From Alloacidobacterium sp963823845 (lineage in GTDB: Bacteria; Acidobacteriota; Terriglobia; Terriglobales; Acidobacteriaceae), in assembly GCA_963823845.1 (NCBI GenBank), contig CAWGND010000013.1, positions 620,001 to 684,000 on the forward strand: a DNA stretch of 64,000 bases, read 5' to 3'. The notes under the pieces were generated by a model, which saw only the letters and a list, made by a program, of their open reading frames with translations, was not told the DNA's origin and ran no database searches. Shown piece by piece: positions 50,002 to 59,081 of the stretch. The position numbers were made by a program, and so were the translations under genes. Position 1 is the first letter of the stretch. Each line of letters opens with the position of its first letter.

Positions 50002-50282
50002 CCCTCCTAAACAAGCTCCCTCCTAAACAAGCTCCCTCCTAAACAAGCTCCCTCCTAAACAAGCTCCCTCCTAAACAAGCTCCCTCCTAAACAAGCTCCC
50101 TCCTAAACAAGCTCCCTCCTAAACAAGCTCCCTCCTAAACAAGCTCCCTCCTAAACAAGCTCCCTCCTAAACAAGCTCCCTCCTAAACAAGCTCCCTCCT
50201 AAACAAGCTCCCTCCTAAACAAGCTCCCTCCTAAACAAGCTCCCTCCTAAACAAGCTCCCTCCTAAACAAGCTCCCTCCTAA
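50002..50282. repeat. Perfect 16-bp tandem repeat, 17 units plus a partial unit
   Basis: Unit CCCTCCTAAACAAGCT, 17 full copies without a visible mismatch (50002-50273), then CCCTCCTAA (50274-50282). It lies between the foldase stop (49892) and the giant Ig/MBG gene (50345). The + strand unit contains CCTCC, the anti-Shine-Dalgarno core. The - strand contains AGGAGGGAG, with two G-runs per unit. It is not a CRISPR because there are no spacers. The rest of the gap (49893-50001 and 50283-50344) holds no gene. Confidence 0.97.
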
Positions 50283-50344
50283 TCCCCATCTCGTATCGAT
50301 CCAACACTCATATCTCTAATTCAGATAACGTCCGCCAGTACTGC

Positions 50345-53300
50345 ATGAAAGTCATAAACTTACTGAGAAATCGTCTCGCGAGATTACCCAAGAAATTTTC
50401 GCTGAATTGTGCATGTCATCTCGTTGCAATCTTAACGCTTACGTTATTTGCGACGATTCCCGCTTTTGGACAAGCGCCGGTGGAGGTAGGCAGCCAGGGA
50501 TACATCAACGGGACGCCGCAGACGGTGCATACGACGGCGGCGTTTAATACCACCGGGGCCTCGACGCTAGTGGCGTTTGTGTCCACCGATACGCCGTGGA
50601 ACGGTGTGCCGGTGAGCATCAGCGGGGTGAGCGACAACTTGGGCAACAGCTGGCAGGTGCTGACCGGCCCCACGTCCTGGAACGGGAGTTCATACGGCCA
50701 GCAGTCGGGCATCTACTATGTGAACGTGCCGGTGACCAGCGCGGCGCACACGGTGACCGTGCATTTGACGAACCCGGCGCCGCTGGTGGTGGAGGTCTTC
50801 GCCGTATCGGGATCGGACATTACCGGTCCCCCCCTCTATTCGGCGATCACGGATCCGGGGACGGGCGGGACCTCGGCCAGCGTGGTGACGGCGCCGATCA
50901 CGGTGCCGGCCGACACGCTGCTGCTGAGTTGGGCGAAGAACGAGACCGGGGCCAACGCGACGGCCATCGACGGCTATAGCCTGGATGCCAGTTCAACCAG
51001 TTTTTTGTGGGCAGAGACGGAGACGGCGGCGAGCGCGGGTGCCTACACCGGCGACTTCCAGTATGACGCCTCCATCGGCTGGCAGACGGCCGTCGTCGGC
51101 CTCAAGCCGGCGCGGGTTGGACCGGTGGCTTTCAGCCAGGCGGTGACTGTCGGCTATGGTACGCCGGCGAGCATCACGCTGACGGCGGAGTCGCCGGGAG
51201 GCTTCCCGCTGAGCTATAGCGTGGTGAGCGGACCTGTGCAGGGCACGCTGTCGGGCACTGCGCCGAACCTGACATATACGGCGAGCGCAGGCTACGCGGG
51301 CAGCGATGCATTTACGTTCAAGGCCAACGACGGGACGGGGGACAGCAACGTGGCCACGGTGAGCCTCACGGTGCGGGGGCCGAACCATGCGCCGGTGGCC
51401 AGTGATATGAGCGTGACGGCTGCGGCCGGAAGCGCGACCCCGGTGACGCTGACGGCCAGCGACGCGGACGGGGATGCGTTGACCTACATTATTGTGAGCC
51501 CGCCGGCGCACGGGCAGCTTTCTTCGGGAACGGGAGCGAACCGGACGTATACGCCGAATGCGGGCTACACCGGCAGTGACTCTTTCACGTTCAAGGCCAA
51601 CGATGGCCTGGCGGACAGCAATGTGGCCACGGTGAGCGTCACGGTGAGCGTGGTGGCGCCGGCGCCGGTGGAGGTAGGCAGCCAGGGATACATCAACGGG
51701 ACGCCGCAGACGGTGCATACGACGGCGGCGTTTAATACCACCGGGGCCTCGACGCTAGTGGCGTTTGTGTCCACCGATACGCCGTGGAACGGTGTGCCGG
51801 TGAGCATCAGCGGGGTGAGCGACAACTTGGGCAACAGCTGGCAGGTGCTGACCGGCCCCACGTCCTGGAACGGGAGTTCATACGGCCAGCAGTCGGGCAT
51901 CTACTATGTGAACGTGCCGGTGACCAGCGCGGCGCACACGGTGACCGTGCATTTGACGAACCCGGCGCCGCTGGTGGTGGAGGTCTTCGCCGTATCGGGA
52001 TCGGACATTACCGGTCCCCCCCTCTATTCGGCGATCACGGATCCGGGGACGGGCGGGACCTCGGCCAGCGTGGTGACGGCGCCGATCACGGTGCCGGCCG
52101 ACACGCTGCTGCTGAGCTGGGCGAAGAACGAGACCGGGGCCAACGCGACGGCCATCGACGGCTATAGCCTGGATGCCAGTTCAACCAGTTTTTTGTGGGC
52201 AGAGACGGAGACGGCGGCGAGCGCGGGTGCCTACACCGGCGACTTCCAGTATGACGCCTCCATCGGCTGGCAGACGGCCGTCGTCGGCCTCAAGCCGGCG
52301 CGGGTTGGACCGGTGGCTTTCAGCCAGGCGGTGACTGTCGGCTATGGTACGCCGGCGAGCATCACGCTGACGGCGGAGTCGCCGGGAGGCTTCCCGCTGA
52401 GCTATAGCGTGGTGAGCGGACCTGTGCAGGGCACGCTGTCGGGCACTGCGCCGAACCTGACATATACGGCGAGCGCAGGCTACGCGGGCAGCGATGCATT
52501 TACGTTCAAGGCCAACGACGGGACGGGGGACAGCAACGTGGCCACGGTGAGCCTCACGGTGCGGGGGCCGAACCATGCGCCGGTGGCCAGTGATATGAGC
52601 GTGACGGCTGCGGCCGGAAGCGCGACCCCGGTGACGCTGACGGCCAGCGACGCGGACGGGGATGCGTTGACCTACATTATTGTGAGCCCGCCGGCGCACG
52701 GGCAGCTTTCTTCGGGAACGGGAGCGAACCGGACGTATACGCCGAATGCGGGCTACACCGGCAGTGACTCTTTCACGTTCAAGGCCAACGATGGCCTGGC
52801 GGACAGCAATGTGGCCACGGTGAGCGTCACGGTGAGCGTGGTGGCGCCGGCGCCGGTGGAGGTGAGCAGCCAGGGGTACATTAACACCACCCCGCTTACG
52901 GTGCATACGACGGCGGCGTTTAATACCACCGGGGCCTCGACCTTGGTGGCGTTTGTAGGTAGCCATTCCCCGTGGAACGGTATGCCGGTGAGCATCAGCG
53001 GGGTGAGCGACAACCTGGGCAACAGCTGGCAGGTGCTGACCGGCCCCACGTCGTGGAACGGCGAGTCGTTCCCTATGCTGGGGGCGATCTACTACGTGAA
53101 CGTTCCGGTGACCAGCGCGGCGCACACGGTGACCGTGCATTTGACGAATCCGGCGCCGCTGGTGGTGGAGGTCTTCGCCGTATCGGGATCGGACATTACC
53201 GGTCCCCCCCTCTATTCGGCGATCACGGATCCGGGGACGGGCGGGACCTCGGCCAGCGTGGTGACGGCGCCGATCACGGTGCCGGCTGACACGCTGCTGC

Positions 53301-55066
53301 TGAGCTGGGCGAAGAACGAGACCGGGGCCAACGCGACGGCCATCGACGGCTATACCCTGGATGCCAGTTCAACCAGTTACCTGTGGGCAGAGACGGAGAC
53401 GGCGGCGAGCGCGGGTGCCTACACCGGCGACTTCCAGTATGACGCCTCCATCGGCTGGCAGACGGCCGTCGTCGGCCTCAAGCCGGCTTCCGGGCCTGCA
53501 GCCCCGACTAACACCAGCGTGGTGATGGCATGGACAGCTCCGGCTGCGATCGCCTACGGAACACCGCTAAGCGCGACGCAACTCAATGCGACGGCAAGCT
53601 ACAACGGCACTGCTATCGCTGGGACCCTCACTTACAGTCCAGCCATCGGGACGGTGCTCAATGCGGGTGCAAATCAGAGACTCTCCGTGGTGTTTACACC
53701 CAGCGATACGACGAACTTCAGCACGCCTGCGGCAGCAACTACCAGCATCAATGTAACGCAGGCCACTCCCATGATTGCATGGACAGCTCCGGCCGCGACC
53801 TCTTACGGAACACCGCTAAGTGCAACCCAACTCAACGCGACGGCGATCTACAACGGAATAACGGTGGCTGGGACCTTCACTTACAGTCCAGCTATCGGGA
53901 CAGTCCTCAATGCGGCCGCAAATCAGACACTCTCGGTGACGTTCACACCTAGCAACACGACGAACTTCAGCACACCTGCGCCAGCAACTACTAGCATCAA
54001 TGTAACGCAGGGCACGCTCACGCTAGCAGTGAATGATGCGACGCGAGTATATGGGACGGCGAACCCGGCCTTCAGCGGAACAATGATGGGCCCATTCAAC
54101 GGCGACGCTTTCACCCAGAGCTTCTCGACTGCGGCCACGCTGGCCTCGAACGCAGGGACGTATGCCATCGTTCCCGCCGTGACGGGTCCGGACCTGAGCA
54201 ACTACGTGGTGAACGCTACCGACGGTACGCTCACGGTTACGCCGGCAGAGACTACAACTGCTCTGACCGTGAGTAGCACTTCTATTACTCCGGGAACGAG
54301 TGTAACGCTGACAGCCCAAGTGACCTCCTCTACAACTGGCACGCCGACGGGAACAGTGATCTTCTACGACGGAACAACGCTGCTGGGCACAGCCTCACTG
54401 ACTGCCGGTACAGCCAGCTACTCCACCACCTCGCTTGCCTCAGGGGTGACTCATGCCTTGAGCGCTACCTATAGCGGCGACATCAACTTTACGGCGAGTG
54501 CCTCAACTTCCGCCATTGGCGCGACTGTGACTGCGATGGATTTCACTTTCGCGGCTACTGGACAAACCAGTCAGACGGTGATGCCAGGCGATACTGCAAC
54601 CTTCACATACAAGATCGCGCCAACAGGTGGCGCTTATCCGGGGGCGGTGAGTTTCACAGTTTCCGGTCTGCCGTCCGGAACTGGGTACAGCCTCCCGCAG
54701 TCAACGCTCGCCGCAAACGCAGGAACGCGGACAGTGACCATGACGATTACAACAGCTGGGCTTTTGGCAAGCTCTGAACGCCAAAAACAATCTCCATGGC
54801 CACTCCGCGGTAGAACGGCGTTAGCGGTCGGCGTACTTCTGCCGCTGGGCATTTTGCGAGGGGCGCGACGGCTCAGGGAAGGAGTGGGACGAGGAATGCT
54901 GCTGATGCTTCTTGTTGCTGCTGGATCCGCTGCTGCGATAGGAGTGAGCGGTTGCGGCGTCCAAACCCGTCTCCTCGAACAAGGGCCGCAGAGCTACACG
55001 CTTACCATCACAGCCACGTCCGGCACGGTGCAGCACAGCTCGACCGTGAACTTGAACCTCAAGTAG
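50345..55066 (+). CDS. Giant secreted Ig-like/MBG repeat protein with near-exact internal duplication
   Basis: 1573 residues, intact. The signal peptide is in residues 1-43, with hydrophobic core LVAILTLTLFATIPAFGQ. Two near-identical 396-residue blocks start at ~50474 and ~51662. Each has a jelly-roll-like module (QGYINGTPQTVHTTAAFNTT) and two Ig/cadherin-like units (SPGGFPLSYSVVSGPVQGTL; GSDSFTFKANDG). A third, diverged first module follows (~52850-53490). Then come two MBG-like units (YGTPLSATQLNAT), a third MBG (NDATRVYGTANPAFSG), a Big_3_5-like unit (TGTPTGTVIFYDGTTLLGTA) and a C-terminal domain. The last has two membrane-like segments (TALAVGVLLPLGIL, MLLMLLVAAGSAAAIGV) and a GCG motif, as in many acidobacterial proteins of this class. 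Surface protein or adhesin. No clear SD lies before the ATG. Confidence 0.85.
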   Translation: MKVINLLRNRLARLPKKFSLNCACHLVAILTLTLFATIPAFGQAPVEVGSQGYINGTPQTVHTTAAFNTTGASTLVAFVSTDTPWNGVPVSISGVSDNLGNSWQVLTGPTSWNGSSYGQQSGIYYVNVPVTSAAHTVTVHLTNPAPLVVEVFAVSGSDITGPPLYSAITDPGTGGTSASVVTAPITVPADTLLLSWAKNETGANATAIDGYSLDASSTSFLWAETETAASAGAYTGDFQYDASIGWQTAVVGLKPARVGPVAFSQAVTVGYGTPASITLTAESPGGFPLSYSVVSGPVQGTLSGTAPNLTYTASAGYAGSDAFTFKANDGTGDSNVATVSLTVRGPNHAPVASDMSVTAAAGSATPVTLTASDADGDALTYIIVSPPAHGQLSSGTGANRTYTPNAGYTGSDSFTFKANDGLADSNVATVSVTVSVVAPAPVEVGSQGYINGTPQTVHTTAAFNTTGASTLVAFVSTDTPWNGVPVSISGVSDNLGNSWQVLTGPTSWNGSSYGQQSGIYYVNVPVTSAAHTVTVHLTNPAPLVVEVFAVSGSDITGPPLYSAITDPGTGGTSASVVTAPITVPADTLLLSWAKNETGANATAIDGYSLDASSTSFLWAETETAASAGAYTGDFQYDASIGWQTAVVGLKPARVGPVAFSQAVTVGYGTPASITLTAESPGGFPLSYSVVSGPVQGTLSGTAPNLTYTASAGYAGSDAFTFKANDGTGDSNVATVSLTVRGPNHAPVASDMSVTAAAGSATPVTLTASDADGDALTYIIVSPPAHGQLSSGTGANRTYTPNAGYTGSDSFTFKANDGLADSNVATVSVTVSVVAPAPVEVSSQGYINTTPLTVHTTAAFNTTGASTLVAFVGSHSPWNGMPVSISGVSDNLGNSWQVLTGPTSWNGESFPMLGAIYYVNVPVTSAAHTVTVHLTNPAPLVVEVFAVSGSDITGPPLYSAITDPGTGGTSASVVTAPITVPADTLLLSWAKNETGANATAIDGYTLDASSTSYLWAETETAASAGAYTGDFQYDASIGWQTAVVGLKPASGPAAPTNTSVVMAWTAPAAIAYGTPLSATQLNATASYNGTAIAGTLTYSPAIGTVLNAGANQRLSVVFTPSDTTNFSTPAAATTSINVTQATPMIAWTAPAATSYGTPLSATQLNATAIYNGITVAGTFTYSPAIGTVLNAAANQTLSVTFTPSNTTNFSTPAPATTSINVTQGTLTLAVNDATRVYGTANPAFSGTMMGPFNGDAFTQSFSTAATLASNAGTYAIVPAVTGPDLSNYVVNATDGTLTVTPAETTTALTVSSTSITPGTSVTLTAQVTSSTTGTPTGTVIFYDGTTLLGTASLTAGTASYSTTSLASGVTHALSATYSGDINFTASASTSAIGATVTAMDFTFAATGQTSQTVMPGDTATFTYKIAPTGGAYPGAVSFTVSGLPSGTGYSLPQSTLAANAGTRTVTMTITTAGLLASSERQKQSPWPLRGRTALAVGVLLPLGILRGARRLREGVGRGMLLMLLVAAGSAAAIGVSGCGVQTRLLEQGPQSYTLTITATSGTVQHSSTVNLNLK
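50474..52849 (+). repeat. 1188-bp tandem duplication (two copies)
   Basis: Copy 1 50474-51661, copy 2 51662-52849, offset exactly 1188 bp (396 codons). I see only one or a few differences, for example GAGTTGGGCG (copy 1) against GAGCTGGGCG (copy 2), which is synonymous. A partial third copy with a diverged start follows from 52850. Confidence 0.93.
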
Positions 55067-55384
55067 CTGGGAATCACCGGGTTCAATTTCAAGTGCCGAT
55101 ACCCGGCTTTCGGCTATGTATTTTCTCTTCAATACACTGAGGCGCGTTATCTTCCCGATTATTATGCGCTCAAGACCCACTTAGCAGTCTCCATTGTGGA
55201 GTAGCTACTCTTGCAGCAAATCCCGCTATGACCATCGTGAAGACACTAACGACGGGTAGTTTGTGAGCGGCGGTAAGCGAGTCTCGGCCAGATTAGACTG
55301 GGTCGCTCTCATTTTACGGGCTTCGAAGTCTTTCCCCTCGATATCAGTGGTCAAAAACCCCGGAGTATGGCTGAAGTGTAAGCC
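55067..55384. other. 318-nt gap between convergent genes
   Basis: Separates the giant + strand gene from the - strand response regulator, both ending here. A weak hairpin (GCCGA/TCGGC at about 55095-55115) precedes a T-rich stretch and could be part of a terminator, but I would not rely on it. No gene is supported. Confidence 0.4.
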
Positions 55385-55999
55385 CTACAGCCAGCCCTTC
55401 AGGCGCGCAATGCGCGCTGCCTCTACCCGATTCGATGCGCCCAGTTTGCTGATGGCCTCCGATAAATAATTTCTTACCGTACCTTCAGAGAGGTGCAGTT
55501 CATCTGCGATTTCGGTGCTGGATTTACCGTCTCCCGCACGCCACAGAATCTGTCGCTCACGTTCCGTGAGCGGATCCGGATCCGCACTCCAGGCCTCTGC
55601 AGCAAGGTCCGGATCAACTACGCGCAGGCCATTGTGAACACGTCGCACAGCGTCCGCTAATTCCGCAGCCGGGCGATCTTTCAGCAAGTAACCCTTAGCA
55701 CCAGCATCAAGCGCGCGTCGCAGATATCCTGGACGTGCGAAAGTCGTCAGAATAACCACGCGCGTCTTCGGATAGCGGCTGTTGACCTCACTCGCAAGCG
55801 TCAATCCAGTCATCTCCGGCATTTCAATGTCGGTCACCAGAACGTCCGGTGAATGCTTGCCCACGGCGGAGAGCGCCTCGCGGCCATTACGTGCCCGTGC
55901 GCACACTGTTATGTCCGATTCGGTTTCCAGCAGAGCCGCAAGCGCACCTAACACCATGGCCTGATCCTCTGCGACGATGACCTGGATTTTCTTATTCAT
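55385..55999 (-). CDS. NarL/DesR-type response regulator
   Basis: 204 residues. The receiver domain (IQVIVAEDQAMVLGALAALL) has acidic residues near 11, and a phospho-acceptor Asp in DVLVTDIEMPEMTG (~53-66). Thr/Lys follow in ILTTFARPGYL and GYLLKD. The C-terminal LuxR-type HTH starts PLTERERQILWRAGDGKSS and ends ISKLGASNRVEAARIARL. The ATG overlaps the sensor kinase stop by 4 nt, so they are co-translated. It probably controls the ABC exporter genes just upstream in the same operon, perhaps through the repeated hexamer at 59035-59063. Confidence 0.92.
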   Translation of the reverse strand: MNKKIQVIVAEDQAMVLGALAALLETESDITVCARARNGREALSAVGKHSPDVLVTDIEMPEMTGLTLASEVNSRYPKTRVVILTTFARPGYLRRALDAGAKGYLLKDRPAAELADAVRRVHNGLRVVDPDLAAEAWSADPDPLTERERQILWRAGDGKSSTEIADELHLSEGTVRNYLSEAISKLGASNRVEAARIARLKGWL

Positions 56000-57210
56000 G
56001 CGGATCGAGCCGGTATCTCTATATTGATGCGAGTGCCTTGTTTGCCGTCGATGCTGAAATGACCGCCTAATCCTTCGATGCGTTCCCGCATGCCGCGTAG
56101 TCCATTGCCTTCCTGACGGATGTTGCCGCGCCCGTCATCTTCCACTGTCAGCGATGTGCGGCCATTTTCACTTACGAATTGCATGTTGCAACGACTGGCT
56201 TGTGCATGGCGCACAATATTTGTGACCGCCTCGCGCACCGTCAGCGCCAGCACGGTTTCCTCCGCTGCGGAGAGCGACGGAGGCTTCGATTCGCAGGTAA
56301 GTGTCACACCTGCCGCATCGAGCGTCCGATGCGCGCGCTCAATCTCAGCTACAAGTCCCTCCGAGCGATAGCCACGAATCGCTTCTCGCACTTCGCCTAA
56401 CGCCTTTCGCGAAACCTGCTCCACGTCGCCAATCTCCTGACGTGCGCGCTCGGGATAACGCTCGAAGAGGCGTCCCGCCAACTCCGACTTCAAAACAATG
56501 ACAGAAAGGGTGTGCCCCAGCACGTCATGGAGGTCCCGCGCTATTCGTTCGCGTTCAGCAAGCTTGGCGAGCTGTTCGATCTCTTCCTGCGCAAGTTGGA
56601 GTCTGGCCTTCGAACGAATCTTTTGCGAGGTAAGGAGATTTGTGCCGCCGACAACAACGCAGAAAAATGCCGGGAATCCCCATGACCATGGACTGATGTG
56701 CAGTAAATATCCTTCTATGGCAACCGCGCCGCAAAGGAATGCGATTGTCCCTACCACGATGCCGAGCGACTCGCTGATAAATGGGATGAACGCCGCAACG
56801 TAGACCAGCATGCCGCAGGCCGAGCTGTTGTACGGCATGTACCATAGACCAAGGACGCACATCGCCATGAGCAGCAGATAGCTCTGGAGTCTTGTGCGGG
56901 CATACACCAAGCCGGAGTAGATGGCGAGGAACACGGCGTAGACAGCCGCAAATTCCAGCCAGTGGCGCAGATCGTGGCGGGCTATCGGTTCGATGAAAAA
57001 GAAAACGGAATAGACCAGCCAGACATAGTCATAGAGACGATTTTTATCGGGCCAGCCATCTCGCCGACGCTTTGCGTCGCCCGGCACTGTGTGAATACGA
57101 ACGGCGTCATAAGCCTGTTCGGGAGTGACGCTGTCGCAGCCGCTTGCCAGCGAGTGCCATAAGCCGAGCGGCATTTTGGAAGATGCTTCGGGTTTTTGGT
57201 TGTCTGCCAC
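55996..57210 (-). CDS. DesK-type sensor histidine kinase
   Basis: 404 residues. The N-terminal ~170 residues contain four to six hydrophobic segments (LYDYVWLVYSVFFFIEP, FAAVYAVFLAIYSGLVYA, YLLLMAMCVLGLWYM, LVYVAAFIPFISESLGIVVG), so the sensor is embedded in the membrane with no large extracytoplasmic domain. A short coiled coil (KARLQLAQEEIEQLAKLAER) leads into the H-box RDLHDVLGHTLSVIVLK (HisKA_3 type). The HATPase part has REAVTNIVRHAQAS (N-box), VEDDGRGN and NGLRGMRERIEGLGGHF. This sensor type reads membrane state or a ligand near the membrane. It sits between the response regulator and the ABC permease, as in Bacillus export systems of this class. Confidence 0.92.
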   Translation of the reverse strand: MADNQKPEASSKMPLGLWHSLASGCDSVTPEQAYDAVRIHTVPGDAKRRRDGWPDKNRLYDYVWLVYSVFFFIEPIARHDLRHWLEFAAVYAVFLAIYSGLVYARTRLQSYLLLMAMCVLGLWYMPYNSSACGMLVYVAAFIPFISESLGIVVGTIAFLCGAVAIEGYLLHISPWSWGFPAFFCVVVGGTNLLTSQKIRSKARLQLAQEEIEQLAKLAERERIARDLHDVLGHTLSVIVLKSELAGRLFERYPERARQEIGDVEQVSRKALGEVREAIRGYRSEGLVAEIERAHRTLDAAGVTLTCESKPPSLSAAEETVLALTVREAVTNIVRHAQASRCNMQFVSENGRTSLTVEDDGRGNIRQEGNGLRGMRERIEGLGGHFSIDGKQGTRINIEIPARSA

Positions 57211-57212
57211 GA

Positions 57213-58005
57213 TTAGGCCTTTGCTTCGCTACGAGTAAAGATCAGCCATGCTGCGCCCAGCATGACGCAGGTAAATCCTGCCAAAGCTTCCCAATGAATG
57301 AGCGTAGCACCTGACCGCGCATAACCAAAAACGTTTAAAGCCAGTTGCGCGTAGTGGTATGTCGGCAGCACCGGCGCTACTTTTTGCAGCCAATGTGGAA
57401 GAACCTCAATCGGCATCCACAGACCAGAACAAAACGACATTGGTAAATAGATTAGATTGATGACGCCGGGGGCGGCACTCGGAGGCATCAGCAGAGAAAG
57501 CAGCATGCCAAGGCTGGCAAAGGGAATTGACCCGGCAACGACTACGGCGCCAAGATGCGCAAGCTGTGACGGCGTAATGTGCACACTGCCCAGCGTTATT
57601 CCCAATGTAACCAGCGCTGTGACAATAGCGACGCCGAAAGCCATGCATGTGAGCACTTTCGCTCCCAGATATGCGAGTCTTGGCATGGGGCTTGCCTGTT
57701 TCAGTTCGAGCCAGCCTTGTGCGCGCTCTGTAGCGATACCTGCGCCTAAGTTGAAGAGCGCTGCTGCGATCATGCCAAAGCAACTGTACCCGGCAACGAG
57801 ATATTGCGCGTAGTTGAAGCCCGAGGCCACTGTGTCTGTTGGATACTCCGAAGAGCAGGTAGAACATGATTGGAAAGCCGAGGGTCGCCAGGGAATACAT
57901 GCGGTTACGCGTAGCCTTGAGAAATTCGTATTTGGTCTCCTTCGCAAAGAGATTCAAGTAATAAGGTGTGCTGAGTGTCACTGGGCGAATTGCTGCGGTG
58001 GCCAT
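57213..58005 (-). CDS. ABC-2 type transporter permease, frameshifted
   Basis: ATG at 58005, preceded by AAGGAG with 6-7 nt spacing. An ATG at 58011 would leave almost no spacing. The first frame encodes KETKYEFLKATRNRMYSLAT and GFPIMFYLLFGV, the typical start. Sense is lost near 57840 and resumes in another frame as TDTVASGFNYAQYLVAGY, FGMIAAALFNLGAGIATERA, LTCMAFGVAIVTALVTLGIT and PMSFCSGLWMPIEVLPHWL, ending ARSEAKA-like at 57213. One base change restores ~262 residues with six hydrophobic segments, as expected. It pairs with the ATPase 11 nt upstream. The stop lies 2 nt before the kinase start. Confidence 0.83.
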
Positions 58006-58021
58006 TCTCATTCTCCTTCGG

Positions 58022-58972
58022 CTAGTGTGATTCAGATCGTGTCAATGCGATGAAAGCGTCTTCGAGCGCTGCGGCCGAGATCTCCAGGTCGCGCAAGGTT
58101 AGGTCACGCTGAAGCATCATGCGGGCAACAGACTCGGGATGCGTTGCGTTGATGAGCAAAGCTTCACGGTCTTCGCTTACGTTGGTCACTGTGGGCAAGC
58201 TTCGGACAAAGTCAATGTTTAGTTGCGTAACGCAACGAATCGTTCGTCCCGAAACCCGACTCTTGATTTGCGCGGGTGAGCCTTGCGCCACTATCGTTCC
58301 CTTATTCAATACAATGACGCGGTTGGCAAGTGCGTCGGCTTCTTCCAGATAATGGGTGGTAAGAAGAACGCTTTTGCCGCGCGCCGAAAGTATTCGAATC
58401 TGCTCCCAAAGGTTGCGACGCGCTTCTATATCCATGCCGGCAGTGGGCTCGTCAAGAAAGACCAGATCAGGATCACCGCACAGTGCAAGTCCAAAGAGCA
58501 CACGCTGTTTCTGGCCGCCAGAAAGTTTGCCGAAAAACTTGTCCTCGATTCCTTCGAGCCCCGCGATGCGATTGACTTCCGCCGCACTTAAAGGGTTCGG
58601 GTAGTAGCTGCGAAAGAGATCGATGTGCTCGCGCACACGAAGGTTTTCCGGCACCCGCGTGATCTGAAGCATCGCGCCGATGCGGGTCCGAGCTGAAGAG
58701 TCACGTGGATCGCGGCCGAGTACGCGGACGTTGCCTGAGTTCGGTGAGATCAATCCCAACAACAGTCGGACGGCTGTTGTTTTGCCGGCTCCATTCGGTC
58801 CTAGAAGTGAAACAACTTCGCCGGGATGAATCTCGAAGCAGAATTGTTTGAGTGCAACGTTTGTTCCATATCGCTTGGTGACGGAGTACAGCCTCGCAAC
58901 GGCCCCGTTGCTGGCAGGGAAGGATTCAAACTGCTCGCCGATTCTGTCCGGGATGAGCGTGGTAGCCGACAT
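58022..58972 (-). CDS. ABC transporter ATP-binding protein (DrrA/CcmA type)
   Basis: 316 residues. Walker A GPNGAGKTTAV (~58-68), Q-loop region MLQITRVPENL, signature LSGGQKQRVLFGLAL (~153-167), Walker B DLVFLDEPTAGMD and switch His in VLLTTHYLEEADAL. A C-terminal extension (residues ~235-316, CVTQLNIDFVRSLPTVTNV) is typical of drug or lipid exporters of the DrrA class. GAGG just before the ATG is a reasonable SD. It heads a four-gene operon (ATPase, permease, sensor, regulator), which suggests an export system that responds to its substrate or to cell-envelope stress. The substrate is unknown. Confidence 0.92.
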   Translation of the reverse strand: MSATTLIPDRIGEQFESFPASNGAVARLYSVTKRYGTNVALKQFCFEIHPGEVVSLLGPNGAGKTTAVRLLLGLISPNSGNVRVLGRDPRDSSARTRIGAMLQITRVPENLRVREHIDLFRSYYPNPLSAAEVNRIAGLEGIEDKFFGKLSGGQKQRVLFGLALCGDPDLVFLDEPTAGMDIEARRNLWEQIRILSARGKSVLLTTHYLEEADALANRVIVLNKGTIVAQGSPAQIKSRVSGRTIRCVTQLNIDFVRSLPTVTNVSEDREALLINATHPESVARMMLQRDLTLRDLEISAAALEDAFIALTRSESH

Positions 58973-59034
58973 CTGGCCTCCTTGGCTTATAGGAGACAGA
59001 ATGCGACGTTTTCATCTCATAAAGCAGTGGAGTC

Positions 59035-59063
59035 TGTCATAAATCGAAGATGACAGTTGTCAT
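59035..59063 (-). promoter_or_regulatory. Repeated TGTCAT/ATGACA hexamers, candidate regulator site
   Basis: TGTCAT (59035-59040), ATGACA (59050-59055) and TGTCAT (59058-59063) lie 60-90 bp upstream of the ABC/two-component operon. The last two form an inverted repeat with a 2-bp centre. NarL-type regulators often bind such pairs. Assignment to the regulator at 55385 is inference. Confidence 0.45.
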
Positions 59064-59081
59064 GCGGAATCTTCCCGGCAT

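Noticed and set aside
50002..50282. CRISPR array
   Set aside because: Units are directly adjacent with no spacers and only 16 bp long.
52181..53140. Antisense open frame of 319 codons in the giant Ig/MBG gene
   Set aside because: Composition effect of the duplicated + strand gene; Arg/His-rich product without motif, also seen in the other copy of the duplication (50993-51718).
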